This document shows positions 10,179-21,918 of a stretch of DNA of 64,000 bases, one piece after another. Made by a program: the position numbers and the translations under genes. Origin of the DNA: Notolepis coatsorum (lineage: Eukaryota; Chordata; Actinopteri; Aulopiformes; Paralepididae); assembly GCA_963971535.1 (NCBI GenBank), contig OZ020589.1:90146683-90210682 (forward strand). The letters are read 5' to 3'. A model generated the notes under the pieces. The model worked only from the letters and a program-made list of their open reading frames with translations. It ran no database searches and was not told the origin of the DNA. How positions within the stretch are numbered: the stretch's first letter is position 1; the number at the start of each line of letters is the position of its first letter.

Positions 10179-11873
10179 GTGCATTCTCTGAAAAAAACGG
10201 ATGCTTCGCGCTCAGCCGACACCTCACGACAAACAACAATTGGTGATCATATGCTGATTAAGAAGCTTACGGAAAGCAGAAAGCAAGCCATAAGCAATGC
10301 TTTAGTTTCATTTATTGCAGAAGACATGAGACCTATAAATATCGTGGCAGGGAAAGGGTTTAAACGCCTAATCAAAACACTGGAGCCAGCATATACTTTG
10401 CCGACACGAGAGGCTATCTCCTATGCGCTGACAGACCAGCACACACGCATACGGGATGCAGTGCGCAGCGACATGGAGAAGTGCTCTGCCATTAGTTTCA
10501 CCACGGATATATGGACCAGTCTACAGATGGAAGCGTACATGACGGTGACGGCTCATATGATCAACAATGACTGGGGAATGCGGAGCTGCGTGTTAGAGAC
10601 CAAGTCAATGGAGGAGAGTCACACAGCTCGAAATATTGCACAGAGACTGGGAGAGGCGGTCGATGCATATGCTATACCTGCAGAGAAAAGAGTCGCGGTT
10701 GTGCACGACAATGCCGCCAATATGATTCTGTGCACTGATTTGCTGGAGGAAGATGAGGCGTGGGGGACTGTCAGGGGAGTGTGCTGTGCTGGACACACAA
10801 TTCAGCTTTGCATTAATGCAGCGCTAAAACACGACCCAGTACACCGTGCCGTGGCTGCTGGAAGGCGACTTGTGGGGCACTTCAAGAAAAGTGCGAAAGC
10901 AACTGCAGCATTAAAAGAAAAACAGAACATACAACAAGTCCCAAGCCACAAACTCATTCAAGACGTCGCAACACGCTGGAACTCGACGTGTTTTATGCTG
11001 GAGCGTCTACTTGAACAACGGTGGCCCATTTCAGCTGTCCTGTCTGACCCAATCGTCACCAAAAGAGCTGACCGAACACTGGACCTGACAACAGCCCAGT
11101 GGGTCATCGCAGAGGAAACTGTTGCCATGCTTAAGCCCTTCATCACTCTGACTGAACTCTTGTCAAAAGAAGAAAACGTGTCCTTGTCTGCAGTAGCGCC
11201 AATGCTGTCAAATCTGAAAAGAAGACACCTGCAAGATGACGACAGTGACAGTCCCACCACAAAAGCTCTGAAAGGCAGTCTGGTGTACGAAATTGATAGG
11301 AGGTGGAAACTTTCAGCCGCGACTGAAGCTACTGTCCTCAGCGCAGTCACTGACCCCCGCTTCAAGCAACTAAGCTGGCTATCCGACGAGGAAAAAGATC
11401 ATGTGTACGCGGAGGTGATTATGTTGGCTGAGCGCATGGCACCGCCACCACCACCACCAACTGACGATGACGGGGATGAAGGAGGCAGTGAGTCGCCTCC
11501 AGCGGAAAAGAGGCGTAGAACGGACAGAGAGAGAGAATGCGACCTCCTTCTGTCTATGGATGAAGATGCAGCACCCCGTGGAGAAGTGATCACTGCAAAG
11601 AGTGAACTGGATGACTTTTTAAAAGACAGAACCAAAACGGATAAAGGTGGACCGCTGGGCTGGTGGAGAATAAATGCGCACCGTTATCCTAAACTGGCAA
11701 CTGTAGCCAAGCGTCTTCTTTCCATCCCTGCCACTTCAACCCCTTCAGAGCGCATCTTTTCGAAAGCTGGATTTATTGTAAATAAATCAAGAAGTTCTAT
11801 GTTGCCAAAGAATGTGGACACATTGGTCTTTTTGGCACACAACCTAAACTTTCAGCTTGAGGATAAACCGTGA
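10179..11873 (+). CDS. hAT transposase exon 2 (RNase H-like catalytic and hATC domains)
   Basis: The frame starts directly at the acceptor (TTTTGTAG|GTG) and runs 564 codons to TGA at 11871-11873. Visible hAT landmarks, in exon-2 numbering, are TTDIWTS (Asp about 110), VVHDNAANM (Asp about 177), CCAGHTIQL (about 202), TRWNST (about 265), LTELLSKEENVSLS (about 327) and TDPRFK (about 386). The C-terminal dimerisation domain runs from about 475: LDDFLKD, WWRINAHRYPKLA, IPATSTPSERIFSKAG and LVFLAHNL. It resembles ZBED-type hAT transposases. The enzyme would excise and reinsert the element and related elements with matching ends. An acidic, proline-rich loop at about 420-460 is poorly conserved in such proteins. 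The frame shows no damage, so recent activity is plausible. Confidence 0.9.
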   Translation: MHSLKKTDASRSADTSRQTTIGDHMLIKKLTESRKQAISNALVSFIAEDMRPINIVAGKGFKRLIKTLEPAYTLPTREAISYALTDQHTRIRDAVRSDMEKCSAISFTTDIWTSLQMEAYMTVTAHMINNDWGMRSCVLETKSMEESHTARNIAQRLGEAVDAYAIPAEKRVAVVHDNAANMILCTDLLEEDEAWGTVRGVCCAGHTIQLCINAALKHDPVHRAVAAGRRLVGHFKKSAKATAALKEKQNIQQVPSHKLIQDVATRWNSTCFMLERLLEQRWPISAVLSDPIVTKRADRTLDLTTAQWVIAEETVAMLKPFITLTELLSKEENVSLSAVAPMLSNLKRRHLQDDDSDSPTTKALKGSLVYEIDRRWKLSAATEATVLSAVTDPRFKQLSWLSDEEKDHVYAEVIMLAERMAPPPPPPTDDDGDEGGSESPPAEKRRRTDRERECDLLLSMDEDAAPRGEVITAKSELDDFLKDRTKTDKGGPLGWWRINAHRYPKLATVAKRLLSIPATSTPSERIFSKAGFIVNKSRSSMLPKNVDTLVFLAHNLNFQLEDKP

Positions 11874-12041
11874 GTAGCAGCACTATCCTTTATAGGCCAA
11901 TCAAAGCTCAGGTATTGTAGGCTTCAATTCATTGTTTCTTTTTGTTAAACCTCAAATGACGGCTTAGAATTTATTTTTGTTCAATTTAACTAAGTTGCCG
12001 TTCGTTTAAGATATTTTCATATTCGTCTACACTGACAGATT

Positions 12042-12745
12042 GTGTGTAGTAGCCTAATTGTGTGTGTAATAATAATTTTTATTAAGCCTCAAATGAAGGC
12101 ATAGGCCTACAATTTAATTTATTTTAAGGAAAGCGAAGCAATGCCATTTGTTTAAGACGAGGTCGGACTCGGCCGTGTAGTAGCCTAATTGTGTGTAATA
12201 CTTTGTTTTTATTAAGCCTCAAATAATAATAATAATAATAATAATAATAACTTCGTTTTATATTTGTTTATGCCATTTGTTTAAGACGAGGTCGGACTCG
12301 GCCGTGTAGTAGCCTAATTGTGTGTGTAATACTTTTTATTAAGCCTCAAATGAAGGCATAGGCCTACAATTTAAGTTATTTTATTTGTTTATGCCATTTG
12401 TTTAAGACGTGTAGTAGCCTAATTGTGTGTGTAATACTTTTTATTAAGCCTCAAATGAAGGCATAGGCCTACAGTACAATTTAAGTTATTTTATTTGTTT
12501 ATGCCATTTGTTTAAGACGTGTAGTAGCCTAATTGTGTGTGTAATACTTTTTATTAAGCCTCAAATGAAGGCATAGGCCTACAGTACAATTTAAGTTATT
12601 TTATTTGTTTATGCCATTTGTTTAAGACGTGTAGTAGCCTAATTGTGTGTGTAATACTTTTTATTAAGCCTCAAATGCAGGCATAGGCCTACAATTTAAT
12701 TTATTTTATTTGTTTATGTTAAGGAAAGCGAAGCAATGCTGTTTG
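12042..12745 (+). repeat. Tandem repeat in hAT 3' region
   Basis: Six copies of a 106-130 bp unit start at GTGTAGTAGCCTAATTG near 12044, 12173, 12303, 12409, 12519 and 12629. The last intervals are exactly 110 bp, so the array has expanded recently at its 3' side. Units also carry TTAAGCCTCAAATGAAGGC. It lies between the transposase stop and the 3' inverted repeat. Confidence 0.9.
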
Positions 12746-13066
12746 TTATTTAAGACTATGTCGGACAGATGTGTGTTCATTGTGCTTTTATTAAAGTGTC
12801 CCGACCCATATAAAAAGATGTCTTAATAAAACGTGCTTAAGTCGAATTCTGCCTTTGTCTCTATCAACTACATATAAATATTTATATAATTGTTTGCTTG
12901 ATATACGAAGGTTGCAACATAATTATGTTTATAAAAAAAAAAAAAAAAAAAAAAATTATAATTAATATATTTTTTTTTTTTTTTTTTTTGGTCGAAGCTT
13001 CGAATTAAAATCGAAGCTCGGCCCCGAAGCTTCGATTACCAAAAAAAGCTTCGAAGGTCAGCCCTA

Positions 13067-13087
13067 GTGTGTGTGTGTATGTAAGCT

Positions 13088-13138
<51 letters not shown>

Positions 13139-13225
13139 ATGTCCACGGATGTGCGCTTGCCATAGTGATTGATGACACTTCACAGGCATGTCTTTAGTAT
13201 AGGTTAGAAAGCAACCTGGGTTCTC

Positions 13226-13288
<63 letters not shown>

Positions 13289-13725
13289 GAGACAGAGAGA
13301 GAGAGAGAGAGAGGGAGAGGGAGAGGGAGAGAGAAAGCTCCCGTCTGGTAGAGATTTGGGCTCTACTGAGCCTACCTTTCTAGTTGAAACGTTGCAATTT
13401 TTACATCATGCGTAAGCTGTCAACTAGCGAGATGCGTTGTTACAGAGCTGGTTACAGAGCTGGTCCACACTGCTATTATGAAATGACCCGAAATTTATGT
13501 AAGCTTGTCAACTAAAGCGGTCCGTGTTTAGACAGCGCGGGTGAGCAAACTCGTCACACAGCAGCCAGTGGCTGATGTAGTTCACGTAGCCCGCTTGAAT
13601 GAACTGCGAGAGATCATTCATACCTCGTATACACAGACGCACTCTGCCATACAGTAGTTAATGTAAAATAAAGCCCATTTGAATTGAGAGAGAGAGAGCG
13701 AGAGTGTGTGTGTGTGTGTATGTAA
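13067..13725. repeat. Simple repeats and locally duplicated flank
   Basis: Contains (GT)n at about 13093-13134, (GACA)n at about 13228-13290 and GA-rich tracts. The piece 13641-13725 (ACTCTGCCATACAGTAG through AATTGAGAGAGAG) repeats 9567-9647. No gene was seen. Confidence 0.8.
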
Positions 13726-14714
13726 TAAGGCTGAGCCCGAACCCTGTTTTTAGGGTTTGAACGTTCGCCAGGGTTTATCGAACGAACGTTCGTTTTTTGT
13801 AAATTTTTTAATAAAAAATTTTTTTTATATAATTTTTTTTTTTTTTATTATTATAGATCCTACGGAGGGCGGCATTGCATAATCTATTGGTGAAAAAACA
13901 TGTTGTTTACAGTGGTGGCTGTTCATGTAAACATGTAATTAAACAAAGCACTCAGAAGAAAATAAACAAGCTACTGAGTACTGCATAAAGTTCCTACTTA
14001 TGATAAACAATAGCCCTTGCACACCGCAGTCACGTAAGGGGCTAGATAAACAAATGCATTCGTTTTGTGGCATTCACGTTATATAGTTAGTAGAAGCGCG
14101 CGCCTCTGAACGGGGGACGGCAGAGAGACAGAGAGACACCGGCGCGGGGGTCCCGCCGGGCTCCCAACACGCCTGCCGCCTCGGCCAGAGTTGTTTCCAA
14201 CGCAACCACCTCCCGCCATGAAGCTCGCGCTCCGTGGCCGAAAAAGGCTGGTATTCAATACTATTCATTAATGATCCTTCCGCAGGTTGACCTATGGAAA
14301 GTTGTTACGACTTTTACTTCCTCGGCGGGGAGCTAACGCTACGTTAATGCTTCTCTCAAGCAGATCAATGGCGGCATTGCCGGAAGTAAAAAAAATAATA
14401 AACGCTTGCCGATTGGTGGTAACAGCAGAGGCGGGTGCAAGCGGTGTGACGTAATTGGCAGAATCGCCTGTCATTCAATCAAAATTGTTCTATTGCATTG
14501 GTTGAGACTAGAGCTCTGGTTGAGTATCCAGCAACAGCCCGGCAGAGACCATACTGGTTGAGCCGAGCGATCTCACTTGGGGGACGCGCCGCTTCACATC
14601 GCCTCACCGTCGTTGCGCCTGCTTTATTTTTTTTCACCGAACGTTCGAACCCATTAATTAAAGTCCGAATGTCAGCTTAACGAACGAACGTTCGAACGTT
14701 CGGGCTCAGCCTTA
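13726..14714. mobile_element. Non-autonomous hAT element carrying rDNA fragment
   Basis: Inverted ends TAAGGCTGAGCCCGAAC and GTTCGGGCTCAGCCTTA are flanked by the 8-bp duplication GTATGTAA (13718-13725 and 14715-14722). Subterminal GAACGTTCG repeats are dense at both ends. The right interior (14345-14510) matches 20600-20780 and 51865-52005 in other hAT-type elements. The middle is replaced by an rDNA-derived block. No transposase was seen in the 989 bp. Confidence 0.87.
14090..14323 (-). pseudogene. Captured 3' end of 18S rRNA plus ITS1-like sequence
   Basis: On the minus strand, 14323-14269 reads as the last 55 or so nucleotides of eukaryotic 18S rRNA, ending in GGATCATTA. The complementary form TGATCCTTCCGCAGG and TTACGACTTTTACTTCCTC is well known. 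It has several changes from the conserved sequence (CTATGG for CTACGG, a lost base in AAACCTTG). The next 180 bp (14268-14090) are GC-rich, as expected for ITS1, but I cannot confirm this by eye. It is a fragment inside a hAT element and not a working rRNA gene. Confidence 0.75.
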
Positions 14715-14722
14715 GTATGTAA

Positions 14723-15940
14723 GCTTTTTTTTTTCTTTATCTGAGAGAATGTCCGCGAATGTCCTCAGACTCCTCACGCAGGAGAAACGACTGCAAAAAG
14801 TCGAGTCCCGTGGATATTATTGCAACAGATAATTCATACATATTATGAAAAGCCAATCTGTTGTTTAGAATTTGGATGGGGGGGTAGGCTTTGATACCAG
14901 TCTCACGCCTCTGCGGGGGTGTAACACCTATTCACAGCGTACACGCCGCTATTGTGTGTGTGCGCGCGTCCATGTATGTGCGTTCCGTGACGCGATGTAG
15001 TTCTCCTCGCAAACGGAGATAATTAGAATCATACCATCTAGCAAGAATTAAACGTATTTACAAGTCGTATTAGGTTTAGCGAGTAAGGAGACGTATACAT
15101 TACATGTCAAAACACTAGAAATTGTCATTTTTCTATTTTTATCGATTTCTGAAAATATGTACTTTGAGCATTTAGAAGACATTCTAATTCTTTTGTTCTC
15201 CGCCCACGGGTGCAATAAGCCCCGTTGACTCCTAAGGGTTGGTTAAACCATGAAGATGCTTTAAAAAATAATTTAATGAAAATGTACTAAGAGTAGTCTA
15301 CTGACACACTAATAAAAAAATTTATTTACATCTAAGACCATTTATATAAAAACTCTTGGGTGCCTTTTTTTTGCACAGTACTGTGTTTTCTATCCACTTT
15401 AGCCAAACACACACATATATGTACAATTTTTTTACCTTTATTTACCCATGGTAGGTTCGCTGAGCACAGATGCTCTTTTTCAGGAACGCCCTGCTTTACA
15501 TTCACACAGTTCCATTCACACCTGGGAGCTGCCCAGTACAACCACAGTTGACACCATTGGCCACTGAGCAACTCCACTGGAGCAGTTGATTCAAGCCATG
15601 TCACATAGTTCAAGTTTGAAATGATTCTTTCTGTTTTGCTCCTGAGAGTGCTAGATACTGTACTGTACTGGTAATATTATTTATTTGTGTTAACTTCTGA
15701 ATAAAACAACTTATTAAACACAAGTACATCTTATTGAACATTATTTTGATATTACATTACCAATTATCATAGCAAAACAGCTTTTTCAAACAGTCTGTAA
15801 TGCATTTTGGAAACGGGAGATGGGCTCATGGTGTAATGGGCCACCTGGCCTGAGAAACATAAGGAGGAAAGAAAAAGTAAGGACTTACTTCTGTTCATTA
15901 TTTGGGTAGAACACACATATTTTGAATGCCTTCGGCAGGT
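14723..15940. other. No gene recognised
   Basis: Mixed unique-looking DNA. A minus open frame at 15332-15613 has no recognisable motif. No element ends could be paired. Confidence 0.5.
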
Positions 15941-16039
15941 TTTTTTTTTTTTTTAGCCATTTTAATCTAGATTAATCTAGATTAAATCCAGGATTGCAGA
16001 TAGATTAATCTAGATTAAAAAAAATTATCTATGCCCACC

Positions 16040-16113
<74 letters not shown>

Positions 16114-16115
16114 TA
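15941..16115 (-). mobile_element. hAT-type terminus followed by (TA)n(CA)n
   Basis: The sequence ATCTAGATTAATCTAGATTAA leading to ATGCCCACCTCTA (end at 16043) looks like one terminus of a hAT-type element. The other end was not found. A TA repeat, then CA repeat, follows to about 16115. Confidence 0.4.
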
Positions 16116-16263
16116 CTGTGAGAAAATAATAATCACACACAAAGGGATAATGGCTTATAGCAGACTTAATGATTTTAGAATATTTCAGATAATGAAATTA
16201 AATGTTTATATCATCAACTATCCAGTTAGTATTTATACTGTTTGTAACGTTTGGCTACTTTAA

Positions 16264-17181
16264 CACTTTGACTGCCACTCACGGCTAATCTCGGGTTTAC
16301 GATAGTTACGTTGAAAGCCACTCACGAGATTTCTCGGATTCTTTTTTTTTTTTAGCGATCTGAAATCATATTGCATCACGCGAGCCTACCCTAGCCTACC
16401 CAAGGGCAGCCAGCGATCAGATGTGAAAAAAGCACCCCCTATCGTCTCCCAGATGGTAAATGGTAAATGGAATGGACTCAATGAAAATGGATGGGGGAAA
16501 AAAATATTCCAGTCCACATTTTCCAGTCCACTGATGCAGCCGGGGTTACCAGAGTTCATTCTGGATCCTCTGAGCCCCGCTGATCATGAGTTCTACTGTA
16601 TACACGTTAGATCTATACACTTATCGATTTTTTCGAATGGTGATCAGGAATTGGAATATACCATTTGGATACCATCTGATGTCAGGTAAGGAATCTATGT
16701 TATCAGTGTTAGGATAATCAGACTCGTTTTCGAGGAGATAAGCTTTTTTCTGATATGTGCTCTATCGGTTTCACTGTAAAATCCATGAGGAAATGAAAAC
16801 GGCTATTATCAGCGCGCGCCTCGAACGTGCGTGCGTGCACGTATACTATTGATCATCTAGCGTTTATTTGAAAACGATTCATAAATAGGCCGACAAATAT
16901 CAACGTTCTGGAATATTCCAGTAAAAGGCGATTATCACAGAATGGGCTGTTTTTCACCTGAAAACGGGCGCTTTTCAAAATGCTCTCAAACGCAAATGAA
17001 GCGATAAAAAACCAATCTGCCTTGACAACACTGACTGGAAAATGATTCTTTGATAAGCGACGGGCAGATTAGACACATAGCCATAATTTAAAACATAGAT
17101 TAGGCGATATTAACGCTAACATTGGCGCCGATGGTGGCATTCAAGCACTAAGTCGTGCGCCCCCTGGTGGCACTGAAAGTG
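16264..17181. mobile_element. TTAA-flanked (piggyBac-type) non-autonomous element
   Basis: Ends CACTTTGACTGCCAC and GTGGCACTGAAAGTG are imperfect inverted repeats flanked by TTAA (16260-16263 and 17182-17185). TTAA target sites with C-starting inverted repeats suggest piggyBac-type transposition. The 918-bp interior shows no transposase. The segment at about 17055-17090 (AGACACATAGCCATAATTTAA) is shared with the palindrome at 43.4 kb. Confidence 0.65.
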
Positions 17182-17486
17182 TTAAATCATTGAATGTAGA
17201 GAGCGAGAGAGAGAGAGGGGGCGAGAACGAACGAGAGAGCCAGCCCCCCCCCCCGGGTTTTGTTCTAGGTTCGCGTTTTGATCGTCTAAGCTGCCGTAGG
17301 TGATAACGTCACACTCGAATGTAAACAGGAAGAGTCTAACACACGGAGATGGAAAGTGGATGATATACAGAAACAAATAACCAATAAATATGAAGTTATG
17401 TTTAAACTTCTGTTGTCAAGCGTTGTCAATATAACCCACCCCCTTTCCTCACGAATGGAACTAGTGTGGAGTCCGCTTTGACCGCT

Positions 17487-17890
17487 TTTCCGCCGTCCCT
17501 GCTACACTCCGGACCACTACACTAACGTTAGCCTAGCCCTCGGTAAATCACAGTCACGGAATGGGCTAACGTTAGCCTATAGCTCCGCCGTCCCTGCTAC
17601 ACTCCGGACCACTACACTAACGTTAGCCTAGCCCTCGGTGCATCACAGTCACGAAATGGGCTAACGTTAGCCTATAGCTCCGCCGTCCCTGCTACACTCC
17701 GGACCACTACACTAACGTTAGCCTAGCCCTCGGTGCATCACAGTCACGAAATGGGCTAACGTTAGCCTATAGCTCCGCCGTCCCTGCTACACTCCGGACC
17801 AACACTAACGTTAGCCTATAGCTCCGCCGTCCCTGCTACACTCCGGACCACTACACTAACGTTAGCCTATAGCTCCGCCGTCCCTTCTCG
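17487..17890. repeat. Minisatellite with CTAACGTTAG palindromes
   Basis: Six units start at CCGCCGTCCC near 17490, 17584, 17680, 17774, 17824 and 17874. Three are about 95 bp and the last ones are 50-bp deletion forms. Each carries CTAACGTTAGCCTA, one or two times. A hAT-like end (ATCGCCCACCCCTA, about 18030) lies just beyond, without a partner. Confidence 0.88.
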
Positions 17891-18044
17891 AGGAAAGCAC
17901 TGCGAGTGTCTCTCGGCCGCGGGCGGCGCCATATAAACTAATACTCGATGTTCACGATATAATACAGTACTACATCTCGGGTAGAACAATCCGCGATACA
18001 TTGAGTATACTCGATATATCGCCCACCCCTACTCTCTCTCCCTC

Positions 18045-18589
18045 CCTCTCTCTCTCGCTCACTCGTTCTCTCTCTCTCGTATGTATCACGTTGTGTGGGT
18101 GAGTGTCACTCAAAGCGCTTCGCGAGTATGGGCGGAGCACAGCCCAAAACAGCTTGAAATCTTGAAGTGGAAAAATGCTGCTTTAGAGTACTTGATTAGA
18201 AATACAAAACAATGATTTTTTTTTTTTTTTTTAAACCTTAAGCCGACCACAGACGGCGGGCGACCGATGTCGCCTGGCGATGCGATTGTCTGTCGCTCAA
18301 CGACAATCGCTTAGCACCCCACACCAGACCCGACCATTCAGGTATAATAAGCTATATGTGTTTAGCTGGGGGGTGTTGTTTCCCCCCGGGAGATATGAGA
18401 GGACGGACCGGACTTTAGGTTGTCGTGAAGCAAGCGTATTAGCAGGTAGCCGTGTTGTGCATTACAAGGGAAGTATTAACCTGTAAAACCCATTGAGCTG
18501 GAATTAAACCACCATATACGAAAGAAAGGTATTCGAGAATTTCGAGTAGTATTTCACTAGTTGAGTAGGTGGTTAAATATAGTGGTTGT
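18045..18589. other. No gene recognised
   Basis: Begins with a CT-rich simple repeat. The short plus open frame at 18280-18486 has no recognisable motif. Nothing else could be assigned. Confidence 0.5.
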
Positions 18590-19075
18590 TTAAGACCTCA
18601 GTTTAACTGGTGGTATGGCATGGCTACTGTGCTATTAGCATAATGTTTAAGGTACAGTTTAACTGGTGGTATGGTATAGCTACTGCTATTAGCATAATGT
18701 TTAAGACCTCAGTTTAACTGGTATGGTATGGCTACTGCTATTAACACAATGTTTAAGGTACAGTTTAACTGGTGGTGGTATGGCTACTGGTATCATAATG
18801 TTTAAGGTACTGTTTAACTGGTGGTATGGCTACTGGTATCATCATAATGTTTAAGGTACAGCTTAACTGGTGGTATGGTATGGCTACTGCTATTATCATA
18901 ATGTTTAACTGGTGGTATGGTATGGCTACTACTATTATCATAATGTTTAAGATCTCAGTTTAACTGGTGGTATGGTATGGCTACTGCTATTATCATAATG
19001 TTTAACTGGTGGTATAGTATGGCTACTACTATTAGCATAATGTTTAACTGGTGGTATGGTATGGCTATGTTTATT
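18590..19075. repeat. Minisatellite, GTTTAACTGGTGGTATGG units
   Basis: About ten irregular units of roughly 40-60 bp share GTTTAACTGG, TATGGCTACTG and ATCATAATGTTTAA. Variation in unit length suggests slippage and deletion between copies. Confidence 0.88.
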
Positions 19076-19650
19076 TAGGATCCCCATTAGCTTTTGCATT
19101 TACAACAATATTCAATACATTACATCATTATCAACATCAATTACATCATTATCAACATGATTAACAATCTCATCCTCAGTTAAGTATCTTGTCATCCTTA
19201 TTAGTATAAAGTATTCAAATAAAATAAATAGTGCTTCCTGAGCAGCACTCACTGCTAGTATCAACATAAATACAATTAATAGTCAATTGGTTTTCACCGC
19301 TATGCCATAAGGGTTCAGTGCATGCTCGTTAGTAGATGGTATTTAAATTTTTTCTTGAAAGTGGTTTTGGATTCTATTTCAGCGAAGTAGCTTGGCAATG
19401 AGTTCCATTCCATGATAGCTCTGTAAGTCACAGAATATTTGAGTAGATTTGTTCTGGTTTTAGGTGTCAGTAGATGGCCTGACGTAGCTTGTCTGGTCAT
19501 ATGGTCATGTTCTTCTCTTATGTAAACTATATGATCATAAAAATACTGTGTTTTTTTGACAACTTGAACATTTCTGATAAAAGTAATGAGACGGGATTGC
19601 AGACGTTTCTCAACCGGAAGCCATGATACATTTCTGTGCATAACTCCAAT
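19076..19650 (-). pseudogene. LINE-D 3' fragment (end of ORF2 plus UTR)
   Basis: The minus frame 19641-19315 encodes a LINE C-terminus: RLITFIRNVQVVKK, then RTNLLKYSVTYRAIMEWNSLP and KYHLL before the stop. WNSLP is a common C-terminal LINE motif. About 240 bp of 3' UTR follow, to ATGGGGATCCTAAATAAA at about 19072. The RT core is missing, as in a 5'-truncated copy. Confidence 0.6.
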
Positions 19651-19654
19651 GTTA

Positions 19655-19985
19655 GTGCGCTTTGAGGCGGGTGGGGGGGTAACTGTACATTGGAGGGGGT
19701 TGGGTTAGGACATTTACTGTACATTGGAGGGGGTTGGGTTAGGACATTTACAGGGGCCAGTTTAGAATTGCAGTCTCCCGTAGGTGCTCTTTGAGAGTGG
19801 TTTTGAAAGTGGGTAGTGATTCACATTCCTTTACAGCTGTGTGTAGGGCGTTCCACATTGATGCGGCATAATTGCGAAACGTGTTTAGTCCCTTGTTTGA
19901 GCCGAATCTGAGTTTAACATGATTTGTGGCGCTCCCTCTGGTGTTGTGGTATTCACTGACCTTTGGTGTAGATGGGTACCTAGCA
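19655..19985 (-). pseudogene. LINE-B C-terminal fragment
   Basis: The minus strand encodes PKVSEYHNT, RFGSNKGLNTFRNYAASMWN and ECESLPTFKTTLKEHLRE, matching the end of the LINE at 32572-33114. A stop follows and then a CCTCCAATGTACAGT-bearing 3' UTR. At 19985 it is broken by sequence starting CATACCTGTCAACCCTCCC, which resembles a DNA-transposon terminus whose partner I did not find. Confidence 0.7.
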
Positions 19986-20094
19986 TACCTGTCAACCCTC
20001 CCATTTTTCCTGGGATTCTCCCGTATTTCACCATTCTTTCCCGCCGTCCTCCCGGTTAAATATTTTCCCGTATAACTCCTGTTTTTTTCATTAC

Positions 20095-20830
20095 AGTTCA
20101 TTAACGATACACTTTTTAAACGTATCATGGATATCGTGATGTTTTGCCCTCGCGTTAGAGAATTGTTTCGCGTCAATCTGGTCCACACGTTCAAACTTTG
20201 AAAAAAGTTTCAGTCAAGCGACCTGCACAACCCTGCCCCCACACACACACGCTACTGCATCAAAGTTACTTATGATTAACAAAGGCATTCGTTTTGTGGC
20301 ATTAACGTTATATAGTTACACGTTCAATAACATCAGCATATTTACCCGACCATAGCTAGCATTGTTGGTCATTCATATCTCAGTTCCTTCCTTTGCTCAG
20401 AGAGCCCGTACTGAATTGTACCCATTCTGCAATCTGTTAATAAAGTTTTCAATCAGACAAATGTATAGAAAAGCTTTTATTATAACATTCGTTGCAGTAA
20501 AATCATCATGCCTCGTTTGGTACTCCTGCGGAGCGCTGGTAGTCTACTCGTGGGTGGCGGGGAGCTAATGTTATTAGCTCCGGTAGGTTTGTTATTGATA
20601 CACTCGTGTAGATCAATGGCGGACTTCCCGGAAGTAAAAAAAACGAATAAGCGCTTGCCGATTGATGGTAAGAACAGCAGAGGCGGGTGCAAGCGGTGTG
20701 ACGTAATTGGCCGAATCGACTGTTGTCAAAATTGTTCTGTTGCCGTCTACCATGCATTGCTTTGGTTGAGAGAGATAGTGCTCTCTTATTAAAACTCATA
20801 AACAAGTCTTGAGCAAGACAAGTTAGTCTG
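20095..20830. mobile_element. hAT family-2-related sequence without ends
   Basis: GTTCATTAACGATACAC through CGTTCAAACTT (20095-20200) and the block 20280-20790 match the interior of the hAT at 49774-53147. They also partly match 14345-14510. The diagnostic AGGGCTGGGCGATAT terminus is absent, so this is a truncated or rearranged copy. Confidence 0.55.
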
Positions 20831-21275
20831 TTAGGTTATGAAAGCCAGTGAGTATTGTATGACTCAGACTTCAGCAATAATCATGACTCATGAGCATTAT
20901 AAAATAAAAACACACATGGCATGGTGGAATACCATAAACATATATTTTTTTTATCCACTTTTTCTCCTTATTTTTCTCCCATCCCAATTTCGTATCGCCA
21001 ATTCTCCCCTCCCCTGTCTTGAACGTTGCTAGACTATGCCTCCCACTGGTCGGCTGTAGTGAGGATCAGTGGTGTCGTTAGCCCTGGGCTTCCGGGGCTT
21101 TAGCCCTGGGCTTCCGGGGCTTTAGCCCCGGATGTTTTTCTCCTAGCCCCGGATCTAAAGAAAAAAAGAAAAGAAAAATGGTTTACATTTAATTTTTTTT
21201 ATGTCAGCATTCCCATTGTCTGTGCTTTTCATTCACCGATTTGTGGACTTTTTTTTTAGTGTCCTGAAAGGCGCC

Positions 21276-21918
<643 letters not shown>

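Larger units (their letters stand above)
9648..13066 (+). mobile_element. Apparently autonomous hAT transposon (family 1)
   Basis: Terminal inverted repeats TAGGGCTGTC and GTCAGCCCTA are flanked by the 8-bp duplication GTGTGTGT (9640-9647 and 13067-13074). Subterminal TTCGAAGCTTCGAA repeats occur at both ends. The 3419-bp element carries a two-exon BED/hAT transposase with no stop or frameshift seen, and a 3' region with a tandem repeat. The ends match the two large non-autonomous elements at 4559-8460 and 54438-56663, so this copy could supply transposase for them. The duplication lies in a GT repeat, so its exact register is not independently provable. Confidence 0.88.

Noticed and set aside
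14269..14323. Possible functional rRNA gene
   Set aside because: Only the last 55 or so nucleotides of 18S are present, with substitutions, inside a DNA transposon.
18280..18486. 68-residue plus-strand frame
   Set aside because: No motif, no splice or promoter context, and flanked by repeats.
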